Source of the DNA: an uncultured Prevotella sp.
GTDB lineage: Bacteria; Bacteroidota; Bacteroidia; Bacteroidales; Bacteroidaceae
Direction of reading: 5' to 3'
NCBI GenBank assembly: GCA_900550365.1
Contig: URRR01000013.1
Location: 4,606-68,605, forward strand
DNA: 64,000 nucleotides
The stretch's first letter is position 1, and each line of letters starts with the position of its first letter. This document shows, piece by piece, positions 53,638 through 61,899 of the stretch. The translations under genes and the position numbers were made by a program. The notes under the pieces were generated by a model. That model saw only the letters and a list, made by a program, of their open reading frames with translations, ran no database searches and was not told the DNA's origin.

Positions 53638-54699
53638 TTATATCTTCAGGCCGTCAAGCAGCCGGATATACGTTTTTATTGCCTCGTTTATCTCGCTTAT
53701 GCGGATAAACTCGTCAGCCGTGTGTGAGCGTGACGAGTCTCCCGGCCCGAGCTTCAGCGACGGGAAGTGCATCAGCGCCTGGTCAGACAGGGTGGGCGAG
53801 CCGAACGGCGTCATGCCCATCTCTACACATCTTTGCACCAAGGGATGACCGGGATTTATGCCTGATGACGACAGGCGGAACGAGCGTGCCGTTATCTCAC
53901 TTTTCAGTCTGGTTTTCAAGAAGTTGAAAACATCCTCATTCCTGTAATTCTCATTAGTCCTCACGTCTATCGTGAAGCGGCACTCGTCGGGCACAACGTT
54001 GTGCTGTGTGCCGGCGCCGATTACCGTAACGGTCATCTTCACTGCGCCGAGCAGCGGGCTGACCTTGTCAAACCGGTAAGAGCGCAGCCACGCTATGTCG
54101 TCGAGAGCGATGTAAATGGCGTTGACGCCTTCGTCTCTCGCCGCGTGGCCCGACCGCCCGTGAGCCACGGCGTCGATAACCATGAGCCCCCTTTCGGCCG
54201 TTGCCGGCTGCATGGAAGTAGGCTCGCCTACTATCGCCACGCTGACCTCAGGCAGCAGCGGCAGCACCCGGCTGATGCCGTTGCTGCCCGAAACCTCCTC
54301 CTCGGCAGAGGCAAGGTATATAAGGTTGTAAGCCTGTTCTTTACCCGAAAGATGGCGGAACGCCTGCAGCAAGGCCACCAGTCCGCCGCCGCAGTCGTTG
54401 CTGCCCAGTCCGTAGAGCGTGTCGTCACCTACGTCGGGCGCGTATGGGTCACGTGTCCATGAGGCCACGGGCTTCACCGTGTCGATGTGCGCGTTGAGCA
54501 GCAGCGTAGGCTTCTTGTCATCGTAACCGGGAGCTACGGCCCACACGTTGTTGGCCTCGCGCCGGGGCGAGAAGCCGCAGTCGCGCAGCGTCTGCTCAAT
54601 AATGTCGGCAGCGGCGGCCTCGTCACGGCTCACTGAAGGCGTGGCAATCAGGCGGCGCAGCAGCCTTGTGGCATGTTCAAAATAATCAGAATATTCCAT
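53638..54699 (-). CDS. argE': M20 peptidase, probable N-acylcitrulline deacylase, 353 aa
   Basis: A zinc-dependent M20 enzyme. Metal ligands are visible in LLLNAHIDTV (His), LGSNDCGGGLVAL (Asp), SAEEEVSGSNG (Glu-Glu), IVGEPTSM and a late His in SSRSHTADEF. A lid domain with GRSGHAARDEGVNAIYIALD lies in the middle. In Bacteroidota, where transcarbamylation happens on the acylated substrate, such an enzyme removes the acyl group from N-succinyl- or N-acetylcitrulline before argG. Position near the arginine genes supports this role. Confidence 0.82.
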   Translation of the reverse strand: MEYSDYFEHATRLLRRLIATPSVSRDEAAAADIIEQTLRDCGFSPRREANNVWAVAPGYDDKKPTLLLNAHIDTVKPVASWTRDPYAPDVGDDTLYGLGSNDCGGGLVALLQAFRHLSGKEQAYNLIYLASAEEEVSGSNGISRVLPLLPEVSVAIVGEPTSMQPATAERGLMVIDAVAHGRSGHAARDEGVNAIYIALDDIAWLRSYRFDKVSPLLGAVKMTVTVIGAGTQHNVVPDECRFTIDVRTNENYRNEDVFNFLKTRLKSEITARSFRLSSSGINPGHPLVQRCVEMGMTPFGSPTLSDQALMHFPSLKLGPGDSSRSHTADEFIRISEINEAIKTYIRLLDGLKI

Positions 54700-54707
54700 A
54701 GCAGGAG

Positions 54708-54715
54708 CAAAGATA
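54708..54715 (-). promoter_or_regulatory. -7 element for the M20 gene, probably leaderless
   Basis: On the minus strand TAtcTTTG, followed by C, ends only eight bases before the start codon. The transcript would begin within a few bases of the ATG. No -33 match is visible. Confidence 0.4.
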
Positions 54716-54850
54716 GCGCTTTTTCATCAGTCTTACGGGCTGGCGGTAAGATTAAAGTATCTGATTTAACGTTATTTTTAAAGGTGGTGTATGTTTCCTG
54801 CGTGCCGCCGGCTGACGGCCGGACCGTTGCGGGCAGATATCCGGCGCCTT

Positions 54851-54973
54851 TGCAAAAGGCCGTCTTTCGCGTTGTAAAAGACGGCCTTTCGGCGTGCGTT
54901 TGACGGCCTTTTACAAGGCAAAAGGCCACCTTTTGCAATGCCTTGCGTAATATCTTGATAATCAGTATGTTAT
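54851..54973. repeat. Dispersed hairpin repeat, locus J with tail
   Basis: Five units including AAAAGGCCGTCTTTCGC, AAAAGACGGCCTTTCGG, TGACGGCCTTTTAC and AAAAGGCCACCTTTTGC, followed by TTGATAATCAGTATGTTATG at 54955. This is the only locus between divergent genes, so not all copies are downstream of transcripts. Confidence 0.8.
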
Positions 54974-55039
54974 GAAATGCCGCCGCATATGGCGCACAAC
55001 ATGCTGAAAACGTGCCGGATAAAATAATCAGCCCATTGT

Positions 55040-55071
55040 TTTGCGCTTTTCAATATTTTATATTATTTTTG
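55040..55071 (+). promoter_or_regulatory. Promoter for the acyl-CoA ligase
   Basis: TTTG at 55040-55043, 20 bases, then TAttTTTG at 55064-55071. This matches the consensus very well, with a leader of about 32 bases. Confidence 0.7.
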
Positions 55072-55109
55072 CATGTAAGCTACCTTCATTCCATTAAAAC
55101 CTCACGACT

Positions 55110-56951
55110 ATGCAGACAAGATGCCATTTGTCCGTACTGATACACAGGCAAGCCGAGAAGTACGGAAACCGTCGCGCGCTGATTTACCGCGACTTCGGCG
55201 GCACTCAATGGAAGCCGGCCACATGGCGCGACTTCTCACGTAAGGTGCGCCATGTGTCTAACGCTCTGCTCAATATAGGCGTGGGGGTGCAGGAGAACGT
55301 AGGCGTGTTCTCGCAGAACTGCGTTGAATATCTCTACACTGACTTCGGGGCGTTCGGCATAAGGGCCGTTACCGTGCCCTTCTACGCCACGAGCAGCGAG
55401 CAGCAGATTCAATATATGATTGACGACGCGCAGATACACGTGCTCTTCGTAGGCGAGCAAGAGCAGTATGACAAGGCCCGCAGGGTGTTCGTACACTGCC
55501 GTTCGCTTGAGCGCATCATCATATACGACCGCCGCGTGGAAATCAATCCGGCTGACAAGAACTCGATTTATTTCGACGACTTCATGGCGCTCGGCAGCAA
55601 CAGTCCGCGCCAGTCGGAGGTGGAGAAGCTCTACGCCGAGGCCAATGAAGACGACCTCTGCAACATTCTCTACACCAGCGGAACCACCGGCGAGAGCAAG
55701 GGCGTTATGCTGACTTACGGCCAATACCACACCGCACTGGACGTTAACGCCAGGATAATACCCGTGGGCGAGAGCGACAGAGTAATGGACTTTCTGCCCA
55801 TGACGCATATCTTTGAGCGTGCGTGGCTCATGCTCAGCATATCCATGGGCGCCGAGATAGTGGTTAACACCGACCCGAAAGTAATACAGCAGTCGATGCG
55901 CGAGACCCATCCTACATGCATGAGCGCCGTTCCGAGATTCTGGGAGAAGGTGTACGCAGAGGTTACCGACCGCATCGACCGTGCCACGCCGGCACAGCGC
56001 AAGCTGCTGCGCAAGGCCCTCGACATAGGCCGCCGGCACAACATAGAGTATCTTAGCCGCGGACGGCGGCCGCCCCTGTCGCTCAGGATGAAGTATGCCT
56101 TTATGCACCGCACGCTGTTCAGCATCGTGAGAAACGAGCTGGGGCTTAACCGTCCGAACATATTCCCCACGGCCGGAGCCACCGTCTCGCCGGAGATAGA
56201 GAGCTTTGTACACTCCATAGGCATAAACATGATAGTGGGATACGGCCTCACCGAGAGCCTTGCCACCGTGTCGGCCGACTGCGTAGGGCGGCCGTTCACC
56301 ATAGGGTCAGTGGGCCGTCCGATAGAAGGACTTGACATAAAGTTCGGCGAAAACGACGAGATACTGCTCAAAGGCCCTACCATAACCAAGGGCTACTATA
56401 AGCGCGAGGAGCTTAACCGGCGGGCCTTTGACGAGGAAGGATACTTCCATACGGGCGACTCGGGATATATTAAAGACGGCGAACTCTTCCTGAAAGACCG
56501 CATAAAGGACCTCTTCAAGACGTCTAACGGCAAGTACATAGCTCCGCAGATGATAGAGTCAAAGCTGCTTGTTGACAAGTTTATCGACCAGATAGCCGTC
56601 ATAGCCGACCGCCGCAAGTTCGTCTCGGCGCTGATAATACCTGACTATGCCCTGCTTGAGGAGTACGCCGCCAAGCACGGCATAACGTATGCCGACCGTA
56701 AAGAGCTGTGCGCCAATGCGGAGATTCACGCCATGATGGCCGACAGAATAGAGACTCTGCAGCAGCAGCTGGCCAGCTATGAGAAGATAAAACGCTTCAC
56801 TCTGCTGCCCGATCACTTCACAATGGAGCGCGGAGAGCTTACCAACACGCTGAAAATCAGGCGCAAGGTGCTCGCCCGCAACTATGCGCGTGAGATTGAG
56901 AAGATGTATGAAGACGAGGATATGACCGCCGGCGACGCGCCCGGAAAATAA
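55110..56951 (+). CDS. Long-chain fatty-acid-CoA ligase type enzyme, 613 aa
   Basis: An ANL enzyme with phosphate loop ILYTSGTTGESKGVML, GYGLTESLATVS, A7 YFHTGDSGYI and DRIKDLFKTSNGKYIAPQMIE (split within the region). The large central segment (MTHIFERAWLMLSI) is typical of long-chain ligases. It activates fatty acids for lipid synthesis or turnover. prfB follows after 21 bases, so the two may share a transcript. Confidence 0.9.
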   Translation: MQTRCHLSVLIHRQAEKYGNRRALIYRDFGGTQWKPATWRDFSRKVRHVSNALLNIGVGVQENVGVFSQNCVEYLYTDFGAFGIRAVTVPFYATSSEQQIQYMIDDAQIHVLFVGEQEQYDKARRVFVHCRSLERIIIYDRRVEINPADKNSIYFDDFMALGSNSPRQSEVEKLYAEANEDDLCNILYTSGTTGESKGVMLTYGQYHTALDVNARIIPVGESDRVMDFLPMTHIFERAWLMLSISMGAEIVVNTDPKVIQQSMRETHPTCMSAVPRFWEKVYAEVTDRIDRATPAQRKLLRKALDIGRRHNIEYLSRGRRPPLSLRMKYAFMHRTLFSIVRNELGLNRPNIFPTAGATVSPEIESFVHSIGINMIVGYGLTESLATVSADCVGRPFTIGSVGRPIEGLDIKFGENDEILLKGPTITKGYYKREELNRRAFDEEGYFHTGDSGYIKDGELFLKDRIKDLFKTSNGKYIAPQMIESKLLVDKFIDQIAVIADRRKFVSALIIPDYALLEEYAAKHGITYADRKELCANAEIHAMMADRIETLQQQLASYEKIKRFTLLPDHFTMERGELTNTLKIRRKVLARNYAREIEKMYEDEDMTAGDAPGK

Positions 56952-56972
56952 AATGATAACAACGAACGACAA

Positions 56973-58094
56973 ATGATAACAGCTGAACAACTGAAAGATG
57001 TAATGGAACGCACTGACGCGCTGAACCATTATCTTGACATAGACAAGAAGAAAATAGAACTCGAAGAGGAGGAACTGCGCACCCAGGCGCCCGACTTCTG
57101 GGACGACCCGAAGGCGGCGCAGGAGCAGATGAAGAAGGTAAAAGACATCCGCCGGTGGGTGGAAGGATACAAGGAAGTGCGCACTCTGGCCGACGAGCTG
57201 CAGCTCGCCTTTGACTTCTATCACGACCAGATGGTAACGGAGGAGGAGGTAGACGAGGACTACGCCAAGGCGATAAAGGCCATAGAGGACCTTGAACTGA
57301 AGAACATGCTGCGCCAGAAGGAGGACCCCATGGACTGTGTTCTTAAGATAAACAGCGGCGCCGGAGGCACTGAGAGCCAGGATTGGGCGCAGATGCTGAT
57401 GCGTATGTATATGCGTTGGGCCGAAGCCCACGGGCATAAGGTCACCATAAGTAACCTTCAGGAGGGCGACGAAGCCGGCATTAAGAGCGTCACAATGGAG
57501 ATAGAAGGCGGCGAATATGCCTACGGTTATCTTAAGAGTGAGAACGGAGTGCACCGCCTGGTGCGCGTTTCGCCGTTCAATGCGCAGGGCAAGCGCATGA
57601 CGAGTTTTGCCAGTGTGTTCGTCACTCCGCTTGTAGACGATACCATTGAGGTCTACGTTGACCCCTCGAAAATCAGCTGGGACCTCTTCCGTTCGGGCGG
57701 AGCCGGCGGACAGAACGTCAACAAGGTGGAGACGGGAGTGCGCTTGCGCTACCAGTATGTTGACCCAGATACGGGCGAGGAAGAGGAGATATTGATTGAA
57801 AATACGGAAAGCCGTAAGCAGCTGGAGAACCGAAACAACGCCATGCGACTGCTCAAGTCTCAGCTTTATGACCGCGCGATGAAGAAGCGTCTTGAGGCCA
57901 AGGCCAAGATAGAAGCCGGCAAAAAGAAGATTGAGTGGGGCTCGCAGATACGCAGCTACGTGTTTGATGACCGCCGCGTAAAAGACCACCGCACGGGCTA
58001 TCAGACGACAGACGTCGACGGAGTAATGGACGGAAAGATTGACGGATTCATCAAAGCATACCTCATGGAGTTCCCCGTGAGTGATGAGGATTGA
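56973..58094 (+). CDS. prfB: Peptide chain release factor 2, continuous frame, 373 aa
   Basis: The GGQ motif (GGAGGQNVNKVETG) and the SPF tripeptide of RF2 (VSPFNAQGKRMTSFAS) are present, so it should recognise UGA and UAA. Most bacterial prfB genes carry a programmed +1 frameshift, CTTTGAC, near codon 25. Here the same place reads TATCTTGAC (residues YLD), without the extra T, and the frame is continuous. There is also no strong internal Shine-Dalgarno before it. This gene therefore lacks the autoregulatory frameshift. Confidence 0.95.
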   Translation: MITAEQLKDVMERTDALNHYLDIDKKKIELEEEELRTQAPDFWDDPKAAQEQMKKVKDIRRWVEGYKEVRTLADELQLAFDFYHDQMVTEEEVDEDYAKAIKAIEDLELKNMLRQKEDPMDCVLKINSGAGGTESQDWAQMLMRMYMRWAEAHGHKVTISNLQEGDEAGIKSVTMEIEGGEYAYGYLKSENGVHRLVRVSPFNAQGKRMTSFASVFVTPLVDDTIEVYVDPSKISWDLFRSGGAGGQNVNKVETGVRLRYQYVDPDTGEEEEILIENTESRKQLENRNNAMRLLKSQLYDRAMKKRLEAKAKIEAGKKKIEWGSQIRSYVFDDRRVKDHRTGYQTTDVDGVMDGKIDGFIKAYLMEFPVSDED

Positions 58095-58098
58095 TGGT

Positions 58099-58320
58099 TG
58101 AAGTAGAAAAGTAGGAAGGAGTAAAGTAGTAAGGAGGAAGTAGAAAAGTAGTAAGTAGAAAGGAGTAGAGTAGTATGAAGTAAGGAGAAAAGTAGTAAGT
58201 TGTATGGACACGGTGTGTCGGTAAATGTATTCCGCTCCCTCTTTCTTTCTCCTTAATACTTTATTCCTTCCTCCTTTACTCCGTATTACTTCCTCCTTTA
58301 CTCCTTCTCTCCATCCCTCC
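58099..58320. repeat. AAGGAG-rich array after prfB
   Basis: AGTAGAAAAGTAGTAAGGAG-like units fill 58101-58200. Their complements (CTCCTTTACTCC, CTTCCTCCTTTACTCC) fill 58240-58320, so the whole can fold into a long imperfect hairpin. No gene lies inside. Confidence 0.75.
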
Positions 58321-58358
58321 TAAAAAAGAAATAACCTTAACTTAAATATAAAATAACT

Positions 58359-58496
58359 ATGAGTCAAAGAAGCAAAGTGCGACACGCACGCCGTGAAGCG
58401 CAGGAAGAGAAGCAGGCAAAGAAAGTTGTTACATGGATATTCGCATGCATTATAGTGCTTGCGGTGATATTTATCGTGGCCGCAATGGCCTATTGA
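58359..58496 (+). CDS. Small membrane protein, 45 aa, unknown function
   Basis: A highly basic N-terminus (MSQRSKVRHARREAQEEKQA) is followed by one membrane helix (VVTWIFACIIVLAVIFIVAAMAY, split here as one hydrophobic run to the end). The start lies 39 bases after the AAGGAG array and the stop is seven bases before the CYTH gene ATG, so the two are probably co-transcribed. The positive-inside rule puts the N-terminus in the cytoplasm. I know no family for it. Confidence 0.6.
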   Translation: MSQRSKVRHARREAQEEKQAKKVVTWIFACIIVLAVIFIVAAMAY

Positions 58497-58502
58497 TGCC
58501 TG

Positions 58503-59009
58503 ATGAGCGGTCTTGAGATAGAGCGTAAGTTCCTTGTACACAAGGCCGGCCGGCCATATAAGGAGCAGGCTTACGCCGCCAGCCGTATAACGCAGGGCTA
58601 CATCTGCAGCGACAGGGGGCGCACTGTAAGGGTGAGGATACGCGACAACCGTGGATTCCTTACTGTCAAAGGGCCGTCTGACCCGACGGGAACTACGCGC
58701 TATGAGTTTGAGAAAGAGATTACCCTCGACGAGGCACGGCAACTGATGAAGCTGTGTCTGCCGGGGATAATCGACAAGACGCGTTACCTCGTAAAGAGCG
58801 GTAAGCACACCTTTGAGGTAGATGAATTCTATGGAGAGAACGACGGACTGGTGATAGCCGAGGTTGAGCTGGCTGACGAGAACGAGCCTTTCGTCAAGCC
58901 GGACTTCATTGCCGACGAGGTGACTGGCGACCGGCGCTTCTACAATTCGTCGCTGATGGCGGCTCCGTTCAGTGTCTGGCGCGATGCCTTGCCGCCAGAA
59001 TTCCGATGA
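58503..59009 (+). CDS. CYTH-domain phosphatase-like protein, 168 aa
   Basis: The ExExK signature appears as EIERKFLV near the N-terminus. Further charged strands typical of the CYTH tunnel follow (RTVRVRIRD, GFLTVKG, RYEFEKEI, FEVDEFYGENDGLVIAEVEL). Single-domain bacterial CYTH proteins usually hydrolyse inorganic triphosphate or related compounds; the substrate here is not known. Its last 41 bases overlap the convergent VanZ-like gene. Confidence 0.88.
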   Translation: MSGLEIERKFLVHKAGRPYKEQAYAASRITQGYICSDRGRTVRVRIRDNRGFLTVKGPSDPTGTTRYEFEKEITLDEARQLMKLCLPGIIDKTRYLVKSGKHTFEVDEFYGENDGLVIAEVELADENEPFVKPDFIADEVTGDRRFYNSSLMAAPFSVWRDALPPEFR

Positions 59010-59361
59010 CGGCGGCAAGCGTAACGCCGGCTGAATTGGCCGCGAAGTCGAGCCAGTCGCCGCTGCGCCGCCCTCCGGTACATGTCGCCTGGAGTATCTC
59101 TATCAGGCCGCTCATGGCCACGGGGGCGAGCCATGCCCATATGAACAGGCTCAGGGGACGCACCGATTTGTGGCTTCGCAGGTACTCAGACCATATCATG
59201 AGGCATGTGCCGAGATACATTACTATGTGAGTCCACTTGTCAATGAAGGCCACGTTGTCAAGCGGAGTGTGTGGCGTGGTGCAGAAGCATAGCACCCATA
59301 TTGTGGCGATGCAGATGCATGAAAGTGGATATTTTCTTATCAAATATCTGTTTATTTTCAT
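58969..59361 (-). CDS. VanZ-like membrane protein, 130 aa
   Basis: Four hydrophobic segments with the VanZ pattern: an early TM (LSCICIATIWVLCFCT), FIDKWTHIVMYLGTCLMIW, the acidic GLIEILQ segment and GDWLDFAANSAGVTLAAVIG. VanZ-family proteins are linked to glycopeptide tolerance in some bacteria, but most members have no known function. The gene overlaps the end of the CYTH gene tail to tail. Confidence 0.8.
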   Translation of the reverse strand: MKINRYLIRKYPLSCICIATIWVLCFCTTPHTPLDNVAFIDKWTHIVMYLGTCLMIWSEYLRSHKSVRPLSLFIWAWLAPVAMSGLIEILQATCTGGRRSGDWLDFAANSAGVTLAAVIGILAARHRARH

Positions 59362-59381
59362 TTTTAATGATGTTTTTGCTG

Positions 59382-59389
59382 CAAAAGTA
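59382..59389 (-). promoter_or_regulatory. -7 element for the VanZ-like gene
   Basis: Minus-strand TAcTTTTG, with a TTG at 59410-59412 about 20 bases upstream, fits the consensus. A plus-strand -7 element (TAcaTTTG, 59402-59409) for the symporter overlaps its -33 region, so the two promoters share bases. Confidence 0.5.
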
Positions 59390-59522
59390 AGATGTTTTTC
59401 TTACATTTGCAACCGATAAGCAGTTAAATGCTGAAATATATTCAACATGCCGGCCGGTGCCCGCCCGTATTGTGGCTTGTGGCTCTGCGGCATGCGTAAT
59501 ATCATCAAGAAAGGAGCAAGAC

Positions 59523-60884
59523 ATGACTCAACTGGAGAGAGCGAGCTTCGGCAGCAAGCTCGGAGTGATACTTGCCACGGCAGGTTCGGCCGTCGGCTTG
59601 GGCAACGTTTGGAGGTTTCCGTACATGGCCGGTGAGTATGGCGGCGCCGCGTTTATTATTATCTATGTGGGCTGCGTGCTGCTGTTCGGCATACCGTGCA
59701 TGGTCAGTGAGTTCATTATCGGGCGCCGCGCGGCGTCTAATACGGCACGTGCTTACCGCTCGTTGGCCGGGAAGTCGCCTTGGGCTGCCGTCGGTTATTT
59801 CGGTGTATTCACCGGATTGCTTATCACGAGTTACTATGCCGTGGTGGCGGGATGGTGTCTTCAGTACATAATGGCATCGCTCACAGGTCAGCTCCACGGC
59901 TCGCCTGAGTTCTTTGCCGACTATTTCACAACGTTCGAGCAAGACCCGTTCAAGCCGATATTCTGGACGGTTGCCATATTCCTTATCACCCATTACATCA
60001 TTGTCCACGGTGTGCGCGGCGGCATTGAGAAAGCATCCAAGCTTATGATGCCGGCACTTTTCATCCTTCTTATTATCGTAGTGGTGTCTGCCTGTCTGCT
60101 GCCCGGTGCTTTTGAGGGCGTTAAGTTCCTTTTCAAACCAGACTTTTCGAAGGTGGGCGGTGACGTTTTCCTGGGTGCTTTGGGGCAGTCGTTCTATTCA
60201 CTGAGCATCGGCATGGGCTGCCTTTGCACCTACGCGTCATACTTCAGCCGGCAGACTAACCTGATGAAGTCGGCCGTGCAGATAGGCGTTCTTGACACTT
60301 CGGTGGCCATTTTGGCCGGACTCATGATATTTCCGGCGGCTTTTTCCGTAGGAATCAACCCCGATTCCGGTCCGTCGCTTGTGTTTATCACTCTTCCCAA
60401 CGTGTTCCAGCAGGCCTTCGCCTCGCTGCCGATAGTGGGGTATATAGTGGGTTTCGCGTTTTACGCCTTGCTGGCTTTGGCAGCCATAACGTCGCTCATC
60501 TCGCTGCATGAGGTAACCACGGCGTTCATCCATGAAGAGCTGCATACTACCCGTAAGCGTGCCGCATGGGCGGTGACAATACTCTGCTCGGTAATCGGAG
60601 CGGTATGTTCGCTGTCTTTGGGCGAGTGGGATTTCCTTAAGGTTGGTGACCGCTCACTGTTCGATTTCTTTGATTTTATAACCGGGCAGGTGATGTTGCC
60701 GATAGGCGGTTTCCTCACATGCCTGTTCGTAGGGTGGTATCTGCCGCATAAGATGGTGCGCGATGAGTTTACCAACTGGGGTACTCTGCGTGGCAAATTG
60801 TTTCATACATACCTGTTTTGCATCAAGTTTGTATGTCCGATTTGCATCCTTTTGATATTCCTTCATCAGTTCGGCTGGATTTAA
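59523..60884 (+). CDS. Sodium-dependent symporter of the SNF/NSS family, 453 aa
   Basis: TM1 carries the family signature ASFGSKLGVILATAGSAVGLGNVWRFPYMAGEYGG (split within the region), including the GNVWRFPY substrate and sodium site. About 11-12 membrane segments follow, as in bacterial amino-acid members such as MhsT. It probably takes up an amino acid with sodium. I start at the ATG at 59523, preceded by AAGGAG; an upstream ATG in frame would add 22 residues without membrane character. Monocistronic. Confidence 0.9.
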   Translation: MTQLERASFGSKLGVILATAGSAVGLGNVWRFPYMAGEYGGAAFIIIYVGCVLLFGIPCMVSEFIIGRRAASNTARAYRSLAGKSPWAAVGYFGVFTGLLITSYYAVVAGWCLQYIMASLTGQLHGSPEFFADYFTTFEQDPFKPIFWTVAIFLITHYIIVHGVRGGIEKASKLMMPALFILLIIVVVSACLLPGAFEGVKFLFKPDFSKVGGDVFLGALGQSFYSLSIGMGCLCTYASYFSRQTNLMKSAVQIGVLDTSVAILAGLMIFPAAFSVGINPDSGPSLVFITLPNVFQQAFASLPIVGYIVGFAFYALLALAAITSLISLHEVTTAFIHEELHTTRKRAAWAVTILCSVIGAVCSLSLGEWDFLKVGDRSLFDFFDFITGQVMLPIGGFLTCLFVGWYLPHKMVRDEFTNWGTLRGKLFHTYLFCIKFVCPICILLIFLHQFGWI

Positions 60885-60994
60885 ACGTGCTTTTTTGCGG
60901 CAGACATTTGCCGCAAAGGCACGTTCCGGCGTGTGCCTGTTGCCTTGCCGCAGTTCTCTTTATCTGATACCCGTTGACCTTAAAACACGGTTGA

Positions 60995-61891
60995 ATGAAA
61001 AACTTTTTCTATCTGCAACGTGCTGACCGTTACGCCCTTATGGCAGTAATGGCCGTAGCTGTGGTTGTGGCCGGACTGTTCTTTTTTATCGGAAAAGAAG
61101 CCGGTCCTGTGCCTGCCGGTAAGGCAGACAGCGTCAGAACAGCAACTCATGGCGGCAAGAGCGCGGCCGGAAACACGTCCGTGCAGGGTTATTATGCCAC
61201 TGCCGGGCGGAAGACAGAGCTGTTTACGTTTGACCCTAACACAGCTGACAGCACGGCACTGCTGCGCCTCGGGCTTGCGCCGTGGCAGGTCAGGAACATT
61301 TATAAATACCGTGCCGCAGGCGGAATTTACCGCAGTCCTGCTGATTTCGCACGTCTTTACGGGCTTACGGCAGGGCAGTATAAGCGGCTTGAGCCGTACA
61401 TACGTATCTCTGCTGACTACCGACCGGCAGCCGAACTGTATGCTCCGCGGTCATCGGAGAGCGTCACCCGTGACACTTTATTGTATCCCCGTAAACTTAA
61501 GCAGGGCGAAAGTGTTGCGCTTAACACCGCCGACACGTCGCTGTTAAAGCGTGTTCCCGGCATTGGCAGCGGCTTTGCCCGTGCCATAGTGGCTTATCGT
61601 GAACGCCTCGGAGGCTTCTACAGCGTTGCCCAGCTCACTGAAATTGACAATTTTCCGACCTCAGCCTTGCCTTATTTCAGGATTGACGGTGACGCGTGCC
61701 GCAGGCTTAACGTCAACAAACTGTCGTTAAGCCGTCTCCGCCGGCATCCTTATATGGGCTTTTACCGTGCCAAGACAATCGTTGACCATCGCCGTCTTCA
61801 CGGTACGATACATTCGCTTGACGAGTTGAGGCTGTACAAGGACTTTACCCCTGACGCCATAGAACGCCTCAGCCATTACCTTGAGTTTTAG
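60995..61891 (+). CDS. Membrane-anchored helix-hairpin-helix protein, 298 aa
   Basis: One membrane helix near residues 14-33 (ALMAVMAVAVVVAGLFFFIG) is followed by a Gly/Ser-rich linker and three ComEA-like helix-hairpin-helix units: FDPNTADSTALLRLGLAPWQVRNIYKY (split), LNTADTSLLKRVPGIGSGFARAIVAYRERLGGF (split) and LNVNKLSLSRLRRHPYMGF. The middle unit has the classic PGIGSG hairpin. ComEA in other bacteria binds DNA outside the membrane during uptake. Bacteroidota carry several such proteins without shown competence. No other competence gene is nearby. Confidence 0.8.
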   Translation: MKNFFYLQRADRYALMAVMAVAVVVAGLFFFIGKEAGPVPAGKADSVRTATHGGKSAAGNTSVQGYYATAGRKTELFTFDPNTADSTALLRLGLAPWQVRNIYKYRAAGGIYRSPADFARLYGLTAGQYKRLEPYIRISADYRPAAELYAPRSSESVTRDTLLYPRKLKQGESVALNTADTSLLKRVPGIGSGFARAIVAYRERLGGFYSVAQLTEIDNFPTSALPYFRIDGDACRRLNVNKLSLSRLRRHPYMGFYRAKTIVDHRRLHGTIHSLDELRLYKDFTPDAIERLSHYLEF

Positions 61892-61899
61892 CCGAGACT

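Larger units (their letters stand above)
54700..55109. other. Divergent intergenic region before the acyl-CoA ligase
   Basis: 410 bases: the minus-strand -7 element, hairpin repeat locus J (54851-54938), a tail (54955-54973) and the strong ligase promoter. The first 130 bases hold nothing else that I recognise. Confidence 0.6.

Noticed and set aside
56559..58211. 550-codon antisense frame opposite prfB
   Set aside because: It is the complement of a strongly conserved gene and arises from the codon bias. It shows no domain or start signal.
59457..59522. Upstream start of the symporter
   Set aside because: The added residues lack family similarity, while the ATG at 59523 has an AAGGAG before it and gives the usual N-terminus.
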